Assembly (NCBI RefSeq): GCF_002303985.1
Contig: NW_019167926.1
Coordinates: 3,864,206 to 3,928,205 of the forward strand
Direction of reading: 5' to 3'
Source of the DNA: Durio zibethinus
Lineage: Eukaryota; Streptophyta; Magnoliopsida; Malvales; Malvaceae
DNA length: 64,000 nt
This document shows positions 46,696-59,219 of this stretch, piece by piece. Position 1 is the first letter of the stretch, and every line of letters starts with the position of its first letter. The notes beneath the pieces were generated by a model. That model did no database searches. It saw nothing but the letters and a program-made list of their open reading frames with translations, and had not been told where the DNA came from. The translations under genes were made by a program, and so were the position numbers.

Positions 46696-47600
46696 ATCTT
46701 TGATGTATTTAGCTTAATTGATGAATGTGCCATTTTTTGTTGGCTTTACTTGTAGTCCCAAGAAGAATGTGAGTTCTTCTATCATGCTCATTTCAAATTC
46801 ACCTTACATAATCTTAGCAAATTCTTGATAAAGAGTTTCATTGGTGGCATTGAATATAATATCATTAACATAAGTTTATACTATAAGAATGTCATTTCTT
46901 TTTGTTTTAATAAAAAGTGTAGTATCAACCTTCCCTTTATTAAAATCATTTTCTACCAAAAAATTTGACAATCTTTCATACCAAGCTTTAAGAGCTTATT
47001 TTAAACCATGTAATGCTTTTGTCAATTTATAAACATGATCTGAAAATTTTGGATTTTCAAAATTGGAGGTTGCTTTACATACACTTCTTCATTTATAAAA
47101 CCATTAGGAAATGCACTCTTGACATTCATTTGAAAAAGCTTTAAATTTTTAAAACATGTAAATGCAAGCAACATTTTATGACCTCTAATCTTGCAGTCGT
47201 GGCATAGGTTTCATCATAATCAATTCTTTCTTCTTGACTATACCCTTGAGCTACCAATCTAGCTTTGTTTCTAATAACATTCCCATGCTCATCCATTTTA
47301 TTCCTAAAAACCCATTTTGTGCCTATAGTAGGATGATCACTAGGCCTAGATACAAGATTCTATACTTGACTTCTTTCAAATTGGTTCAATTCCTCTTATA
47401 TAGCCAATATTCAATGATCATCTTCTAAGGCTTCATCTATATTTTTGGGTTCAATATAAGATAGGAAAGTAACATAATTACATACATTATAAGAAAATTT
47501 AGTTCTTACCCCTTAAGTTAGATCATCAATAATTTCATTGTCTTTGACATATCTCCTTTCTCTAGGATGATTTGGCTTTCTTTCTATGTGTTGTGGCTCC
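46696..47600 (-). pseudogene. Copia reverse transcriptase core, broken and with altered active site
   Basis: On the minus strand the frames give GTKWVFRNKMDEHGNVI, ARLVAQGYSQEERIDYDET, LFQMNVKSAFPNGFINEEVY and then LTKALHGLK. The catalytic box reads Tyr-Val-Asn-Asp at 46872-46861 instead of Tyr-Val-Asp-Asp, removing one metal-binding aspartate. Stops precede the box and occur elsewhere. The element is therefore dead by both stops and active-site loss. Confidence 0.88.
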
Positions 47601-47623
47601 TCTAAAAACTTATCATCTTCTTT

Positions 47624-48367
47624 TTAATTGTTCTCCTCAATGTCATAAGTTACATCATTAATCCATTCTTGAAGTATACCTACATCATCATTATCAAGAG
47701 GCATATTTCTCGGAGATAGGTTAGACTCATAAAAAATAACATGCATAGACTCTTCAATCACTAATATTCTTTTATTAAAAACTCTATAAGCTTTTGAATT
47801 CAAAGAATATCCTAAGAAAATCCCTTCATCACTTTTTGTATCAAATTTTCCAAGATCAACTTTTTCATTGTTCAAAATAAAACATTTACAACCAAAAGGA
47901 TGAAAATAACTTATGTTAGGCCTTTTTCCTTTAAAAAGCTCATAAGGAGTTTTTTTTTTCAAAATTGGCCTAATCATAGCTCTATTTATAATATAACAAG
48001 AAGTATTTATAGCTTTCGTCCAAAAATATCTAGGTAAATTATTCTCACAAAGTATGGTTCTAGCCATTTCTTCTAAAGTTCTATTTCTCTTTTCTACTAC
48101 CCTATTTTATTGAAGAGTTTTAGGAGCAAAAAAATTATGGCTAATAGCATTTTCACTACAAAATATATTAAAATCAAGATTTTCAAATTCTTTTCCATGA
48201 TCACTTCTAATACTAGTAATTGAATAACCTTTTTTATTTTGTATTTGTTTGCTAAAAGTGATGAATTTTTCTAAAGCTTCATTCTTTGAATGCAAAAAGA
48301 GAACCCATGTGAATCTAGTAAAATCATCAACAATAATAAACTCATATTGTTTTCTACTAAGACTCAT
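47624..48367 (-). pseudogene. Copia integrase
   Basis: 48107-48367 has the catalytic core with the first Asp in IVDDFTRFTWV and the second in SIRSDHGKEFENL. The third acidic residue is in VVEKRNRTLEEM (about 48085), after a stop at about 48106. 47624-48067 continues with MARTILCENNLPRYFWTKAI, TPYELFKGKRPNISYFHPFG and GIFLGYSLNSKAYRVFNKR, the typical copia integrase C-terminal region. The enzyme would have inserted cDNA into the genome and made the 5-bp TACTT duplication. Confidence 0.92.
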
Positions 48368-49216
48368 TATTCTAGTGGGACCAAAAAGAGCAATATGAAG
48401 TAGTTGAAGAGGTCTAGTAGTTGAAATCCAATTCTTAGGTTTGAAAGAAATTCTTCTATGTTTTTCTTAAGCACATGCATCATAAACCTTGTCATTTTCA
48501 TATTTCAACTTTGGCAAACCAACAACCAAATCATTTTGAGAAAGTTTTGAAATTATATGCATACTTGTATGTCCTTTTATGGCAAATCCAGCTCTCATTT
48601 TTTTTAGCCATAAAAAAAATATTTTTAAAAGATAGATCATCTAGATGCATTACATAAATATTTCCTTGACGATGTCCAACAAAAACAAGTTTGTTAGTTT
48701 TGATATCAATTACTTGACAGCACATATATTTAAACACAACCATAAATCCTTTATCACATAATTGACTAATGCTAAATAAGTTATTCTTGAATCCTTTCAC
48801 AAGTAAAACATTTTCAATAGTAATAGAGGAATTGTTACCAATAGAGCCAATCCTCTCAATTTGGCCTTTAGAGTTGTCACCAAATGTAACATCTCTTTCA
48901 TATTTATCTTTCAAGTCTTTAAAATGAGTTTTGTCTCTGGTCATGTGTTTTGAGCATCTACTATCAAGCTACCATGGATTATTTTTACTTGAATTGGCTT
49001 TGAAGCAGTGCTTATCCACCTATATAAATACAATTAAATTTTTGTTTTGAGTACCTAAATTTTCTTAGGTCCTTGAGTGTTAGTACTAACAATTTTTGTG
49101 CCTTTTAGAATTCACTTCATTTTAGTAATCACATCTTGAGATGTGCTAACTTTTTTTAGAATCCATACTCTTCTAATAAGCTTACCTCTATAAATAACTT
49201 TCTTTAAGGAATAATA
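48368..49216 (-). pseudogene. Copia protease and gag-pre-integrase region
   Basis: The open part at 48531-48944 has MTRDKTHFKDL and VTFGDNSKGQIERIG, then IENVLLVKGFKNNLFSISQL. This is the end of the protease and the pre-integrase segment. The zinc-binding start of integrase follows in broken frames. The upstream part (48945-49216) has a WYLDSRCSKHM-like protease region with stops. Confidence 0.8.
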
Positions 49217-50840
49217 TTATATTGAATGACCCAATTTATGACAATGTGCACATATGCTAGATGAATTATTTGGCTTAACAAGAAAATTCTTTAAATAAGT
49301 TTCTTTGTTGCCACCATTATAACCTAGTCCATCTTTATCGAAGAAAGCTCTTTGTGTTTCAAGCATGTCATTAAGCTTTTGATGTTTCATATAAAATCTA
49401 AAAAATGAACTATGCAAATTTTTATTTTTTTTAATCAAGTCATTGACATTCAACTTTAAGAGCTCAATTTCTTCTTTTAAGTCTTCTTTTGCTTTAGTCA
49501 ATGATTCATTTTTAGTTTCAATTTAGAGACCATTTTCTTATATTTCATGCTTATGTTCTCAAATTCTATTGCTAACTCATCATAGGCATATTGTAGTTCA
49601 TCAAATATGTATGAATTTAAATCACATATATTAGAGATTATCTTAGACTCATCAAGATTCATGAGACATAGATTGACTATTTTTCTCTCATTTGATTCAT
49701 CATCGGAGAAGTCACTATCACTCCATGTTGCTACCATAGCTTTTTTCTTTGGCTTTGTCATGTTTTACTTTTTTCACAAAGGACAATCAAGTTTAATGTA
49801 ACCTGGTTTGTTACATTCATAGTAAATAATTTGATCATTTTCTCTTTTACTTGATTTCCCTTTAGTCATCTCTTTTTGTGGTCTTCTTCTGGTTGAGAAC
49901 TTGTTCATCTTTATGAATTTATTGAATCTTTTTGTAAACATGGTCATCTCTTCATCTTTATCATCCTCTTCTTGTCTAAAATTTTCTTCATCTTCTTGAA
50001 AGGTAAATTTGAGAGCAATGCCACCTTTCTTGATTAGTTTTTATTCCCTTTTGATCTTCATTTCATAGGTAAGGAAATAGCCCATTAGTTTATCCAAAAA
50101 GAGTGTGTGAGGATCTTTGGACTCTTTAATGGCTATCACTTTAGCTTCCTAACTCTTTAGTAGACTATTGAAAATTTTTTCACCATTTTCACATTTGAGT
50201 AAGTCTTCTCAAGAGCTTTTAAACCATTAATGATGTCGGTGAAGCGGTTTGACATCTTACTAATGGTTTCATCTAGTTTCATCTAGTTTCATCTTGAATA
50301 GCTCATAATCATGAGTAAGCATGCCAATTTTTATCTCCTTCACTTGATTGATATTTTCATGAGTAATAGCTAACTTATCTTAAATTTTTTTTATATTTTT
50401 ACACAAGAAACTCTATTGTACTCACTTAGCCCTAATGCATAAAAGAGTGTATGCATTATTTTGGTATTAAGTTGAGCCATTTCATGTCATTGACATACCA
50501 TTCACTCTCTAGGTTGATCACCTCCCTACCATTTACCATCTTCATTAGAATTTGAAGACCATTTACAATGACCCTCCAAACTTTTTAATCATTAGTTTGA
50601 ATGAACAACCTCATCATAGCCTTCTAATAGGAGTAGTTGTCACCAATAAAAAGAGAGAGTCTTATAATTGAATGCCTTTCACTTCAAAGAGATGTTGCAA
50701 CTATTTCATTTACCACGAGACACACCTTTTGTTGGCCACTATAGTTGTTACAGCTTGATGATGGTTCTTTCATATTGATTACCATATTTCTTTGAGCCAT
50801 TTTCAAGATCACTCTTAGGTTGTTAAACCTATAAAAAAGG
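49217..50840 (-). pseudogene. Copia gag
   Basis: Begins near 50800 with MAQRNMVINMKE on the minus strand and proceeds through several stops. Near 49820 is a degenerate zinc knuckle, YYECNKPGYIKLDCP, in which the first Cys and the His are replaced by Tyr. Then come KKAMVATWSDSDFSDDES (49498-49761), a coiled-coil-like stretch EDLKEEIELLKLNVNDLIKK, and a second knuckle start CAHCHKLGHS (about 49240). Gag would package element RNA in the cytoplasm. Confidence 0.82.
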
Positions 50841-50845
50841 TAATA

Positions 50846-50858
50846 GCTCTAATATCAA
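50846..50858 (-). other. Primer-binding site of the SIRE-like element
   Basis: Minus-strand TTGATATTAGAGC just inside the 5' LTR differs from the initiator tRNA-Met site TTGGTATCAGAGC by two transitions. Confidence 0.8.
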
Positions 50859-50859
50859 T

Positions 50860-52199
50860 TGTTAGCTCAAAGACTTGGAATAAATCAAGAAGGAAGGTGA
50901 ATTAGTTTTAATGAAATTTTTAAAAACAATATTCAATAAGCACAAATTTTGCTAAAAAATTAAACACAATAATTAAAAGTAAATAAGAGATAGGATTAGA
51001 GAATTTGACATCAAGATTTATAGAGGTTCGGTCCTTCCTTAGGCACCTATGTCCTTTGTCTTAGCCTTTCTTGCCAAAAAGTTCAATCCATTATGATTTG
51101 AAGATTACAACCAAGCTTCTCAAAGTTTTATAAACTCAACACTACACACTCTTAAGGGTTATCTTCACCCTTAAGCTTACAACCTCACAATACAAAATTT
51201 TTGAAGTATTTTGCAAACTCTAAAAACTTCTCAAAGATTGAGTGTTTGCTAATTTGAAGTATACAATAATTTAGACAAGAAAATATAGAAAAACTTATAT
51301 GAATTCTACACTTTTTGACTTGGAACAGCTTTGAATGCTTGAGCAAATTAGTAGGTGAATAGCAATAAGTTTTATTGGCTTTTGTTCTCTTAATCTGTAA
51401 TGGAATGCTTTATTTATAGGTAGGAAGAAGTTGAGAGTCATTGGATTACATTTAATGCTTCAAACTTGTGAAAATTTTCAGACAAAAAAATAACTGTTAG
51501 GAGTTTCTAGCCTTCAAAGGATCGATCCCCTTCTTTAGGGGATCGATTGGGTCATCTTTGGAGGAGACAAAATCGTGCTTGAAATGCTTTATCCGATCGA
51601 TCAGGTAATCCACCTGATCAATCTGTTTTTTAGATAATTGATTCCCTATGTGGGGGGATCGATCCCTTTTGCTTGTTTCCAAGCAAGAGAAGCTTTCTAT
51701 TTCAGAACTGATCCACCCCTTTAATGGAGGGATCAATCATTTGCCTTAGATGATCGATCCATTATATGGAGAGATCACTTCATTTTTTAAAAATTGCACG
51801 ATAAAAACTTTCTGTATGAAAAAGTGATTGATTTCTTGAATGAGGGGATCGATCTGGTCAGCTTGAAATCCCAACCAATCGATCCCTACAGGGAGGGGAT
51901 CGATTAGTTTTTTGCCAAAATTTGAAGAATTTTGATTCTGGAAGAAAACAAGATTGATCCTTTTTACTAAGAGATCAATCTGGTAAAGAGAAGATCGATC
52001 CCTTCCCTTAGGGGATTGATCCCTTCTATCAAAACTTGTACTAATTAGGTTTTGTTCCGAGAATTTGACTTGTTTTGGTTCTCAAATGGATTTTGGTAAA
52101 ATAGAAGGGTGAAAAAATGTTCAATTTAAGCTTAGAAAAGATTGATTCAAGTTAGGCAAAGTTGTCAAATCAAAACTCTTAATAAATTCAAGGCCAACA
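50860..52199 (-). repeat. 5' LTR of the SIRE-like element
   Basis: 1,340 bp. Begins TGTTAGCTCAAAGACTTGG and ends CAAGGCCAACA on the plus strand. Collinear with 42148-43442 and carries the same ATCGAT-rich cluster (51515-52020). Slightly longer than the 3' LTR through small indels. Confidence 0.93.
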
Positions 52200-52204
52200 T
52201 ACTT

Positions 52205-53689
52205 ATACTTAACGTCAACATTGTCATGGGAAACAAAAATTAGTGTAAGCAATATTATAAACTCAAATTATTTCAAATGAATAACTATTCAAAAATTACT
52301 TGTTCATTAAATGAAATTACCAAATAAAATTATTAATTTGATACTAATTATACCAAAACCTTTGGGAGTTTGAACCTAATTTGCTTTTCAAAATAGTGCA
52401 AATTACATTTCAAATGACTAGCCAAAAATTAGTAATAACAAATTTTACTAATTTTATTCAATTATACACATAACTTTAGGCCAAGAGTACGTAAATTTTA
52501 AACAATATATAGGGAGAGCATGTATGTCCAATAGATTCGTAGCATGCTAAAATATTTTATTATAAAATAAAATAATAGAATTCATATGCATAAAATATAA
52601 TAATTATTTAATCATGCATAAATATTATATAATAAATATTTTGTGCCATTTAAAATTTTCATAAAAATAATAAACAAATGTGGCATAAATTTTTATAACT
52701 AACAAAACAAATAACATTGAAAATAGACACAAAATGAGTCCAAACGAGTCAATTTATTGATTCTAGCACTATTCACTAACTTGGTAGTGTGTTGACTTAG
52801 TACTATTCACATAATAGATATTATTCTAACTCAGCACTGTTTATTATCTCCTACTTCTAACCCATTCAACCCAACCTATTACGAGTACAATTCAACCTGA
52901 TTCAAGTTTTACTCCAAATTTCACGATTTTTTTTTTGTTTTTAGTGCAATTAAACCTTTAAATATTCAATTAGGACATTAATATTCAAAGCGCAATCAAC
53001 AATCTGCATTAAAAACACACAAATTACCATGACTTTGAGAACAAAATCTCATGTTCATACCCATTCTTGACCCATTTTTATTACTTGATTTTCTTTATTT
53101 TATTTTCCATGTTTTCCTTGAGTTTGAATGCAATTAAATGTTACAAACTTTAATTAACACATATTTATAAAACCATTCTTCAAATTGCATTAAAACAACA
53201 TGAATCAACATAAATTTGAACCAAAATTTTTGGATAAAAAAACTCATACATAATCCAATTTGGTTTTCTTCAAATTTGGGCATATAATTCAAAATTTTAT
53301 GAAATGAAACACTTTGTTTCATCTTCATAGCACATGGGTAACAATATTCAAGTGTCAATTTGGATTAAAACACATAAAATTTCAAGGTTTAATGAAATCT
53401 TGAATTTGATTCAAATCTTGAACCCAAAAGTTTAAACCTTGATTTCTTACTCTACAAAAAGAATTACCATAAATTGTTGGTATAACTTTAATCCTTATTC
53501 AAAAAGGAAAAAAAAAAGCCTAAATCAATTTTAGGAAAGCAAGATCAGAAAGATGAATTGCAACAATCATAAGATTTCACCCAAAAACTAATCTGATGCA
53601 AAATTAGAATTTAGATATCATAAATTTGGGTCCTAATTTCACATAAGAAGGCTATAATATCACATAAAGTATAATTTTAAATCCTAAGA
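52205..53689. other. AT-rich repeat sequence right of the copia insertion
   Basis: Continues the older AT-rich sequence seen at 40432-42147, consistent with the copia element having split it. A 74-codon minus-strand frame (53134-53358) has no recognisable domain. Confidence 0.4.
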
Positions 53690-54085
53690 ACCATATATGA
53701 ATATTAGAATACCAAATTCAATTCTATTGCATACCTATTTAGGCAGTTATAGTTGATAAATGAAAGCAACACCAAATCCTGAAGAGATTAGATCTTTCTC
53801 TTTGCTCTTTGCTCTTTATCTTATCGGTGACTTTTAATGAGTACATATCGTTACTTAGAAGTGAAGAAGGGGCCCTAGCCAATTTATATTAAAATCTTAG
53901 ATACCTTCTTATCAAAAGTTTATTGGGCTAAAAGCCTACATAGCCTTCATACCACATTGACCCAACAAAATGTGCAAAACTCATACGTAAGTGATCACAA
54001 TTAACTATTTAGGCTTTCATGCTTGTCTTATATTAGGATTAAATTTATCAATTTGTTTTATAAAACTATAAAATCACCAATTAAT
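53690..54085 (-). repeat. Dispersed repeat B, copy 2
   Basis: Collinear with 25110-25560 in the same orientation, including AATACCAAATTCAATTCTAT, AGCCAATTTATATTAAAA and ATAAAACTATAAAATCACC. It ends abruptly where repeat A copy 2 begins. Confidence 0.85.
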
Positions 54086-55690
54086 AGGGGAGAAATCAAA
54101 AGAAAAATGGAAAATGAAAGACAGAAAGAGAGCAGAAAACAGGGAGAAAGAGGGAATAATGTTCGGTTTCAATCAAGCCCTTGCACCAATTTGGCGATTG
54201 TCGAGGCAAATTAACTCTTCCCATATGCCAAAATGGTGGAGGTCGAATGTCTACCACTAGATGATGCATCCAAGGAAATCAAAGAAAACAAATAAGAAAG
54301 ATAAGATAAAAAACAATTCTTATTTTTTTCTTAAATGAAACAATGACTATAAGTATGATTTAATTTTTTTTCTATATTTGCTTTTTTATCCAATCTTTGT
54401 TTCATTTATTTTGCATTTATTATTTTATTTTTAATTAGATTTATTAAAAGTATTTTTTGTCTGATATGTTGAACTATTTTTTCTTAAAAAAAAAGGATTC
54501 AAGTACTTTGTCTATGTATACAAACATAATAAATCGGGATAGAACCTCAAAAATCTCATAGTTAAATAAAGTCTTTGTCTATAAACTATAATTCTTTTTT
54601 AAATTAGTATAAGACATTTATGCTTTTTGGTTTATGAGGAAAGGTATCTATTTATTGCTAGAATACTCAATTTGGCTTGATCATGCCTTTGATGTGCATG
54701 TTAAAATAAAGAATATTGCCGCTTTGAAGCAAGAAGGACTTAGGTATTGACCAATTAGTAACAATTATTTAGATTAAATGAAGTTTATATTGAATAGGTC
54801 TGATCATCAAAATAACATTCTTCTATTTTTTTTTTTAATTTTGTATATAAAAAATCTTTCAATGCTCATAATTTGATCTATAGACTAAGTACTTGAGTCC
54901 CTTCTCCCTATTTCAAGAAAAAAATTGTGACTTACCTTTCATAATTATTTTTTACAATCTTCAGTATTGCTTTCTAATAGTATGCAATCAATGCAAGGTT
55001 GAAACTTTGATAAGGCCATCGTTGAAAAGCTAATAAAGACTATTCTACAAAGGATACAGATAATATATCACTTTTTCTAACAATCAAGGTACTGTTACAT
55101 TTAGGTCAATTTCTATGAAATTAAACTCCCACTTAAAAGGTTAAAACAAATTGGCTCTTCAATTACTACTGAAAAGTTATGTCATAAATAGATATATGTG
55201 CATGTATTAAGTTGTTGAATTGCTTCAAAATAATTTTGTTACACTTCATTGCAATTGTGGAGTTTTATTGTAATTTAGGTTTTGAATATCAGTCAAAGGG
55301 CATTTAAGGTATGTTTTGGTACCTAAGTTATTAACTGCAATTTCAAAAAGGAAAAAAATTAGATCTTACTTCAAATAAGTGCTTTATTTGAAGTGCTTTG
55401 ATCATTTTGATTCATAGTGTTACATCAATTTTTTTATGTCAACCTGATATTAATGTTGGAGATTCATAGCGTTAAATCAATTTCTTTACGTCAAGCACCT
55501 GTAGCTCATGTGTTTTAGTTTGATTTTGATGGTAACTCTTTTTAATTATAGTTTTATATTCTATTTTTTCTATTTTAATCTATAATTATGATTATCAATT
55601 GAATTTTTGTAACTTTTTTATGAAATTTACATGTGTTAGTTGTGAGTTATCAATTACAAAAATTAATACTTAAGAAAAAGAAAAGAAGAG
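54085..55690. repeat. Dispersed repeat A, copy 2
   Basis: Collinear with 23480-25085 in the same orientation. A 63-codon frame over its left edge (54023-54214) is not conserved in copy 1, so it is judged non-coding. Confidence 0.85.
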
Positions 55691-56934
55691 AAATGAAAAA
55701 TGAGTAATTCATCAGTTTTATGTTATATGTCAAATTTCTTCTTTTTTATCTTTGGTTTCTTTCCTTCATCCTCCAGTTTTTTTGTTATTTTATTTTGTAT
55801 GTTACTCATTTGATCATATTTATAATTTTGTTTGCTTCCCTGGTTTGACTGAGTTTCTGGTTTATTTTTTAAGGTTGTATAGCTAATATATTATTGTGAG
55901 ATTTGCAGGATATATTGTTCTTAGATGCATTTTTAATCTTGGGTAAGCATGTACTATTTTTTCCTCTATATTATGTCTATTACTGTTTTCCTTGTCATAT
56001 ATGTTTTCATTCATTTGTTTTCTTTTATCATTTATTTTAGATCATTTGTTTGTTATTTGATGTTATATGTTCTTTATTTAATTTTTTAAAGCTGTAATGT
56101 TTTTATTCCAAAATCCAAAATAAGCAAAATGAGTATGCAAAAATGAAAAATGTTTTGCTAGCTCTAATATTAGTTTGTTAGGCTAATTTTCCAATTAATG
56201 CCAAGAATTTTATCTTTTAATTTAGCTACATTAGAACCTAAACAATTGCAGCAACTTGCTTGAAAAGCTCCTATTAAATCATGTGCTGCACAATATGCAT
56301 CCTTACTTCTCCCTCCATATATAATAAAGTTAAGCAATTTATGCAAATCTATGTATAGACTATATTTTTAATTTTAATTTTTAATTGATTTACCCTTTAT
56401 TTTTAATTTAAAATTGATATTAGTTTTAGTTGTTTTGTGAAGATGTGACCCTTTACCCTCATGTCTAGACTGTATGTTTGTGTTTTGAATTAATCAAGTG
56501 AATATATATGTTTATGCCTTCAGTGATTTTATGTTTAAATTCCTATTTTAACAGTAAGTTTCAATTGATATTTATGTTTGAAATTTGGTGTTCAACTGAT
56601 TGGGGATTATATGAATTTGTTAAAAATATGGAGTGCATTATCTTAATATCTCATTGACACTCATTGTATTGTTCGATTTGATTTATTAATAGTATGCTTC
56701 TTAACTAAACTTCAAATAGCTGCTCCTTTCTATTTCTTTCTCAATTTATTGGATTTGGAGAATTGACACTTTTCAAAGAACAATTAATAACTTTGCTTAA
56801 GAGTTGTGGGAATATGTTGTTCCATGCTTTTAAAATGACCTTTCTTACTCTAACATTACCAATTTTTGTTTGTCAACTTAGGTTTTGGATGTAAAATTAA
56901 GTTTGAGTAATATTTGTATGGGATAATGGAATAT
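55691..56934. other. AT-rich intergenic stretch
   Basis: T-rich with no domain-bearing frame on either strand. Nothing further could be supported. Confidence 0.4.
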
Positions 56935-57152
56935 TTAAGGATGTCAACCTTACTTATATCCAATGAAAAACCTAAATTTTTATTCGAATAGGGATGGGGA
57001 TAAGTATTATATTGTGGGTATGAGGATAAAGATTGATAAGATTTTAAATTTTTATTGAGTATGGGAATAAAGACGAATAATATAATATTTGTCTCGTACT
57101 TGTACCTCATAGATTTTATATATATTTAGTAAATAAATTTTTTATTAAATAA

Positions 57153-58933
57153 TGTCATAACATATAAATTCAAAAATCTATAGCTAGATTTAACAAATGA
57201 ATAGAGTCGCCAACAATGTTTTATTAGGTGTGATTGGTCACTTAGGGAATCTATCCTTTTAAGAAATTTCTAAGCTTGACTATGGGTCCCTAAAAGAATA
57301 GGTTTAGGTCTATGAACTAGAATAGGGTTTGACAGTTCGGTTACATGTGAGGAAGTTTATAGCACCCCCATATGCCTATTCAAAGGATGGTACCATATTA
57401 TTTCAAATTTATCCTAAGGTTTAGAATCTAATGGCTTCAAATTTTATGTTAAATATTAGAAACAATTTTTAAGATTCTACATCTGGTAGTATTCTAAAAA
57501 AAAATTTTTCTCACCTCAAGAGTATTCAAGAATCCCATTTGATTTCTTGAAGAGATTCCGTCGTCGGAAAAAGATTTATTTATTATTATTTATTATTACC
57601 ATTTTTGTTGAAAATAAATCTAATTATTCCACCATTTGGGCCTATTTAAAAATTCTTTTTTTTTCTTGGAAAGAAAATAATATGACAATTATTTTTATTG
57701 AAATTTCATCTAAATTATTCCACTATTTGGGTCAATTTTAGAGAAAATTTCTCACCTAGAGATTTCTTAAAAATTTACCATTTGAAATTTCTAAGAATCT
57801 CATCCTTAGATAATTATCAAATATTTTTAATCCAAATTTTTATGTGAAAAAGAATACAATTACTTGTATTGAAATTTCATCTAAATCATTCTACCATTTG
57901 GGTCAAATTTAAAGGAAATTTCTCACCTAGAGATTTCTTAAGAATTTATCATTTGAAATTTCTAAGAATCTCATCCTTGGGTAATTTGTATTTAATTCAA
58001 AAGATTTTATATTTTTATGTTTTTATTATTTTTAATTTTTTTGGTTTGAAAATAAATACTAATTATTGTTATTGAAATTTTATCTAAATTATTCCATCAT
58101 TTAGGATAAATTTAAACAAAATTTCTCACTTAGGAATTTCATAAAAATTTACCATTTGAAATTTTTATAAATTTCATCATTGGATGATTAATATTTATTC
58201 TCAAAATTTTTATTTTTTATTATTTTATTAATATCAAATAATAAAAACCATAAAACAAAGTGAATAAATAAACAATTATGCATAAAACAAAACAAATGAA
58301 TAAACAATCAAATAAAGAGAAAAAAATACCAAACAATTAAAGAATTTGAAAAAAAAAAATTCCAAAGTTGACGTGAGGATGAAATTCCACCAAACCAAAC
58401 CAATGTGCTAGCCTATCAACTCATTTTTCTCTTTATTTCCTTCTTTACCAGACCCTTAACTCTGATTCTTTTTATTCAAACAGAACCAACTTGAACCACG
58501 AAGAACCAACACTGTGATTGTGTGGAATTGGTTTCTATCGCAGATGGTAATTCGTGTTCAATGGTTTAGGCATTCTGATCCATAGTGGCACTAGACTGGC
58601 TGTCAGTGGACGTTGGTTGGCAATGGCCTGATGGTGCGCCGTCCTCCCTATTATGCTACACCTCTTTATATTTTCTTTGCTGATTGTGTTTCTATCACTT
58701 CAATTTTTTTGTGTTTCAGTGTTTATTTATAAAGATTAATCAGAAGAATTTTTGATCAATTTTAATTTCTTCTTGTAATTGAAATTCAATCTTTGAATCA
58801 AATCCAAACTCTACCAGCCTAATTTTATGCAAACTCAAACACTTTTTTTTGTTTTTTTATTTTTATTATTTTTTTAATTTTTTAATTATCAAAGTTGATC
58901 TTGTAGACCCCTAGATAGATTGAGGTGTCTACA
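57153..58933 (-). mobile_element. Tat-lineage solo LTR nested in the hAT-like MITE
   Basis: Begins TGTCATAACA and ends GAGGTGTCTACA, with perfect target duplication AATAA (57148-57152; 58934-58938). Its first 250 bp are collinear with the solo LTR at 38191 (GTGTGATTGGYCACYTA, CCCTAAAAGAATAGGTT, GGATGGTACCA). It is 1,781 bp long with no interior. Confidence 0.94.
57600..58200. repeat. Irregular tandem repeat inside the nested Tat solo LTR
   Basis: The TTCATCTAAATYATTCYACC-like word and the following TTTCTCACCTAGAGATTTCTTA block recur at about 57624, 57715, 57887 and 58088. The spacing is unequal (about 90-200 bp). They correspond in position to the 152-bp units of the solo LTR at 38191 but differ in sequence. 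Confidence 0.75.
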
Positions 58934-59219
58934 AATAATATAAATTATTATTTTAGATTAATTAGAATTAATATATTTTTATTGAAAAAATATATATTAA
59001 TATATATTTATAAAAGAAATTACTTAAATATACACGATAAGAATAAAACAAAAGTTTAAAATATTTTTATTTTTATTTTTTTCAAAAAACTATATGTATG
59101 TAAATCACACGTACTCATTAAATATCTGTGGGAATGAAGATAAGGATAAGTATAATATAAAAATCTGAAAATAAAAAATACTTTATCCTAATCATACTCT
59201 ACTCATTAACATCCCTAAA

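Larger units (their letters stand above)
42148..52199 (-). mobile_element. Complete SIRE/Maximus-like Ty1/copia retrotransposon, inactivated
   Basis: LTRs at 42148-43442 and 50860-52199 have TG...CA ends and are flanked by a perfect target duplication TACTT (42143-42147; 52200-52204). On the minus strand the order is 5' LTR, PBS resembling TTGGTATCAGAGC, gag, protease, integrase, RT, RNase H, an extra 3' ORF, the polypurine tract AAAAAGGGAGAGAT, and 3' LTR. This gag-int-RT-RH order defines Ty1/copia. The long LTRs, large size, extra 3' ORF and polypurine tract point to the SIRE/Maximus lineage. Stops break all coding regions and the RT active-site box is altered, so it cannot move on its own. 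Confidence 0.95.
56935..59219. mobile_element. hAT-like MITE split by a solo LTR
   Basis: The ends are inverted: left TTAAGGATGTCAACC, right (reverse complement) TTTAGGGATGTTAATGAG. A perfect 8-bp target duplication, TGGAATAT, flanks it (56927-56934; 59220-59227), the length typical of hAT. Without the inserted LTR and its duplicated 5 bp the element is about 499 bp and non-coding. An 84-codon frame at 56856-57110 crosses its left edge and is not a gene. Confidence 0.8.
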
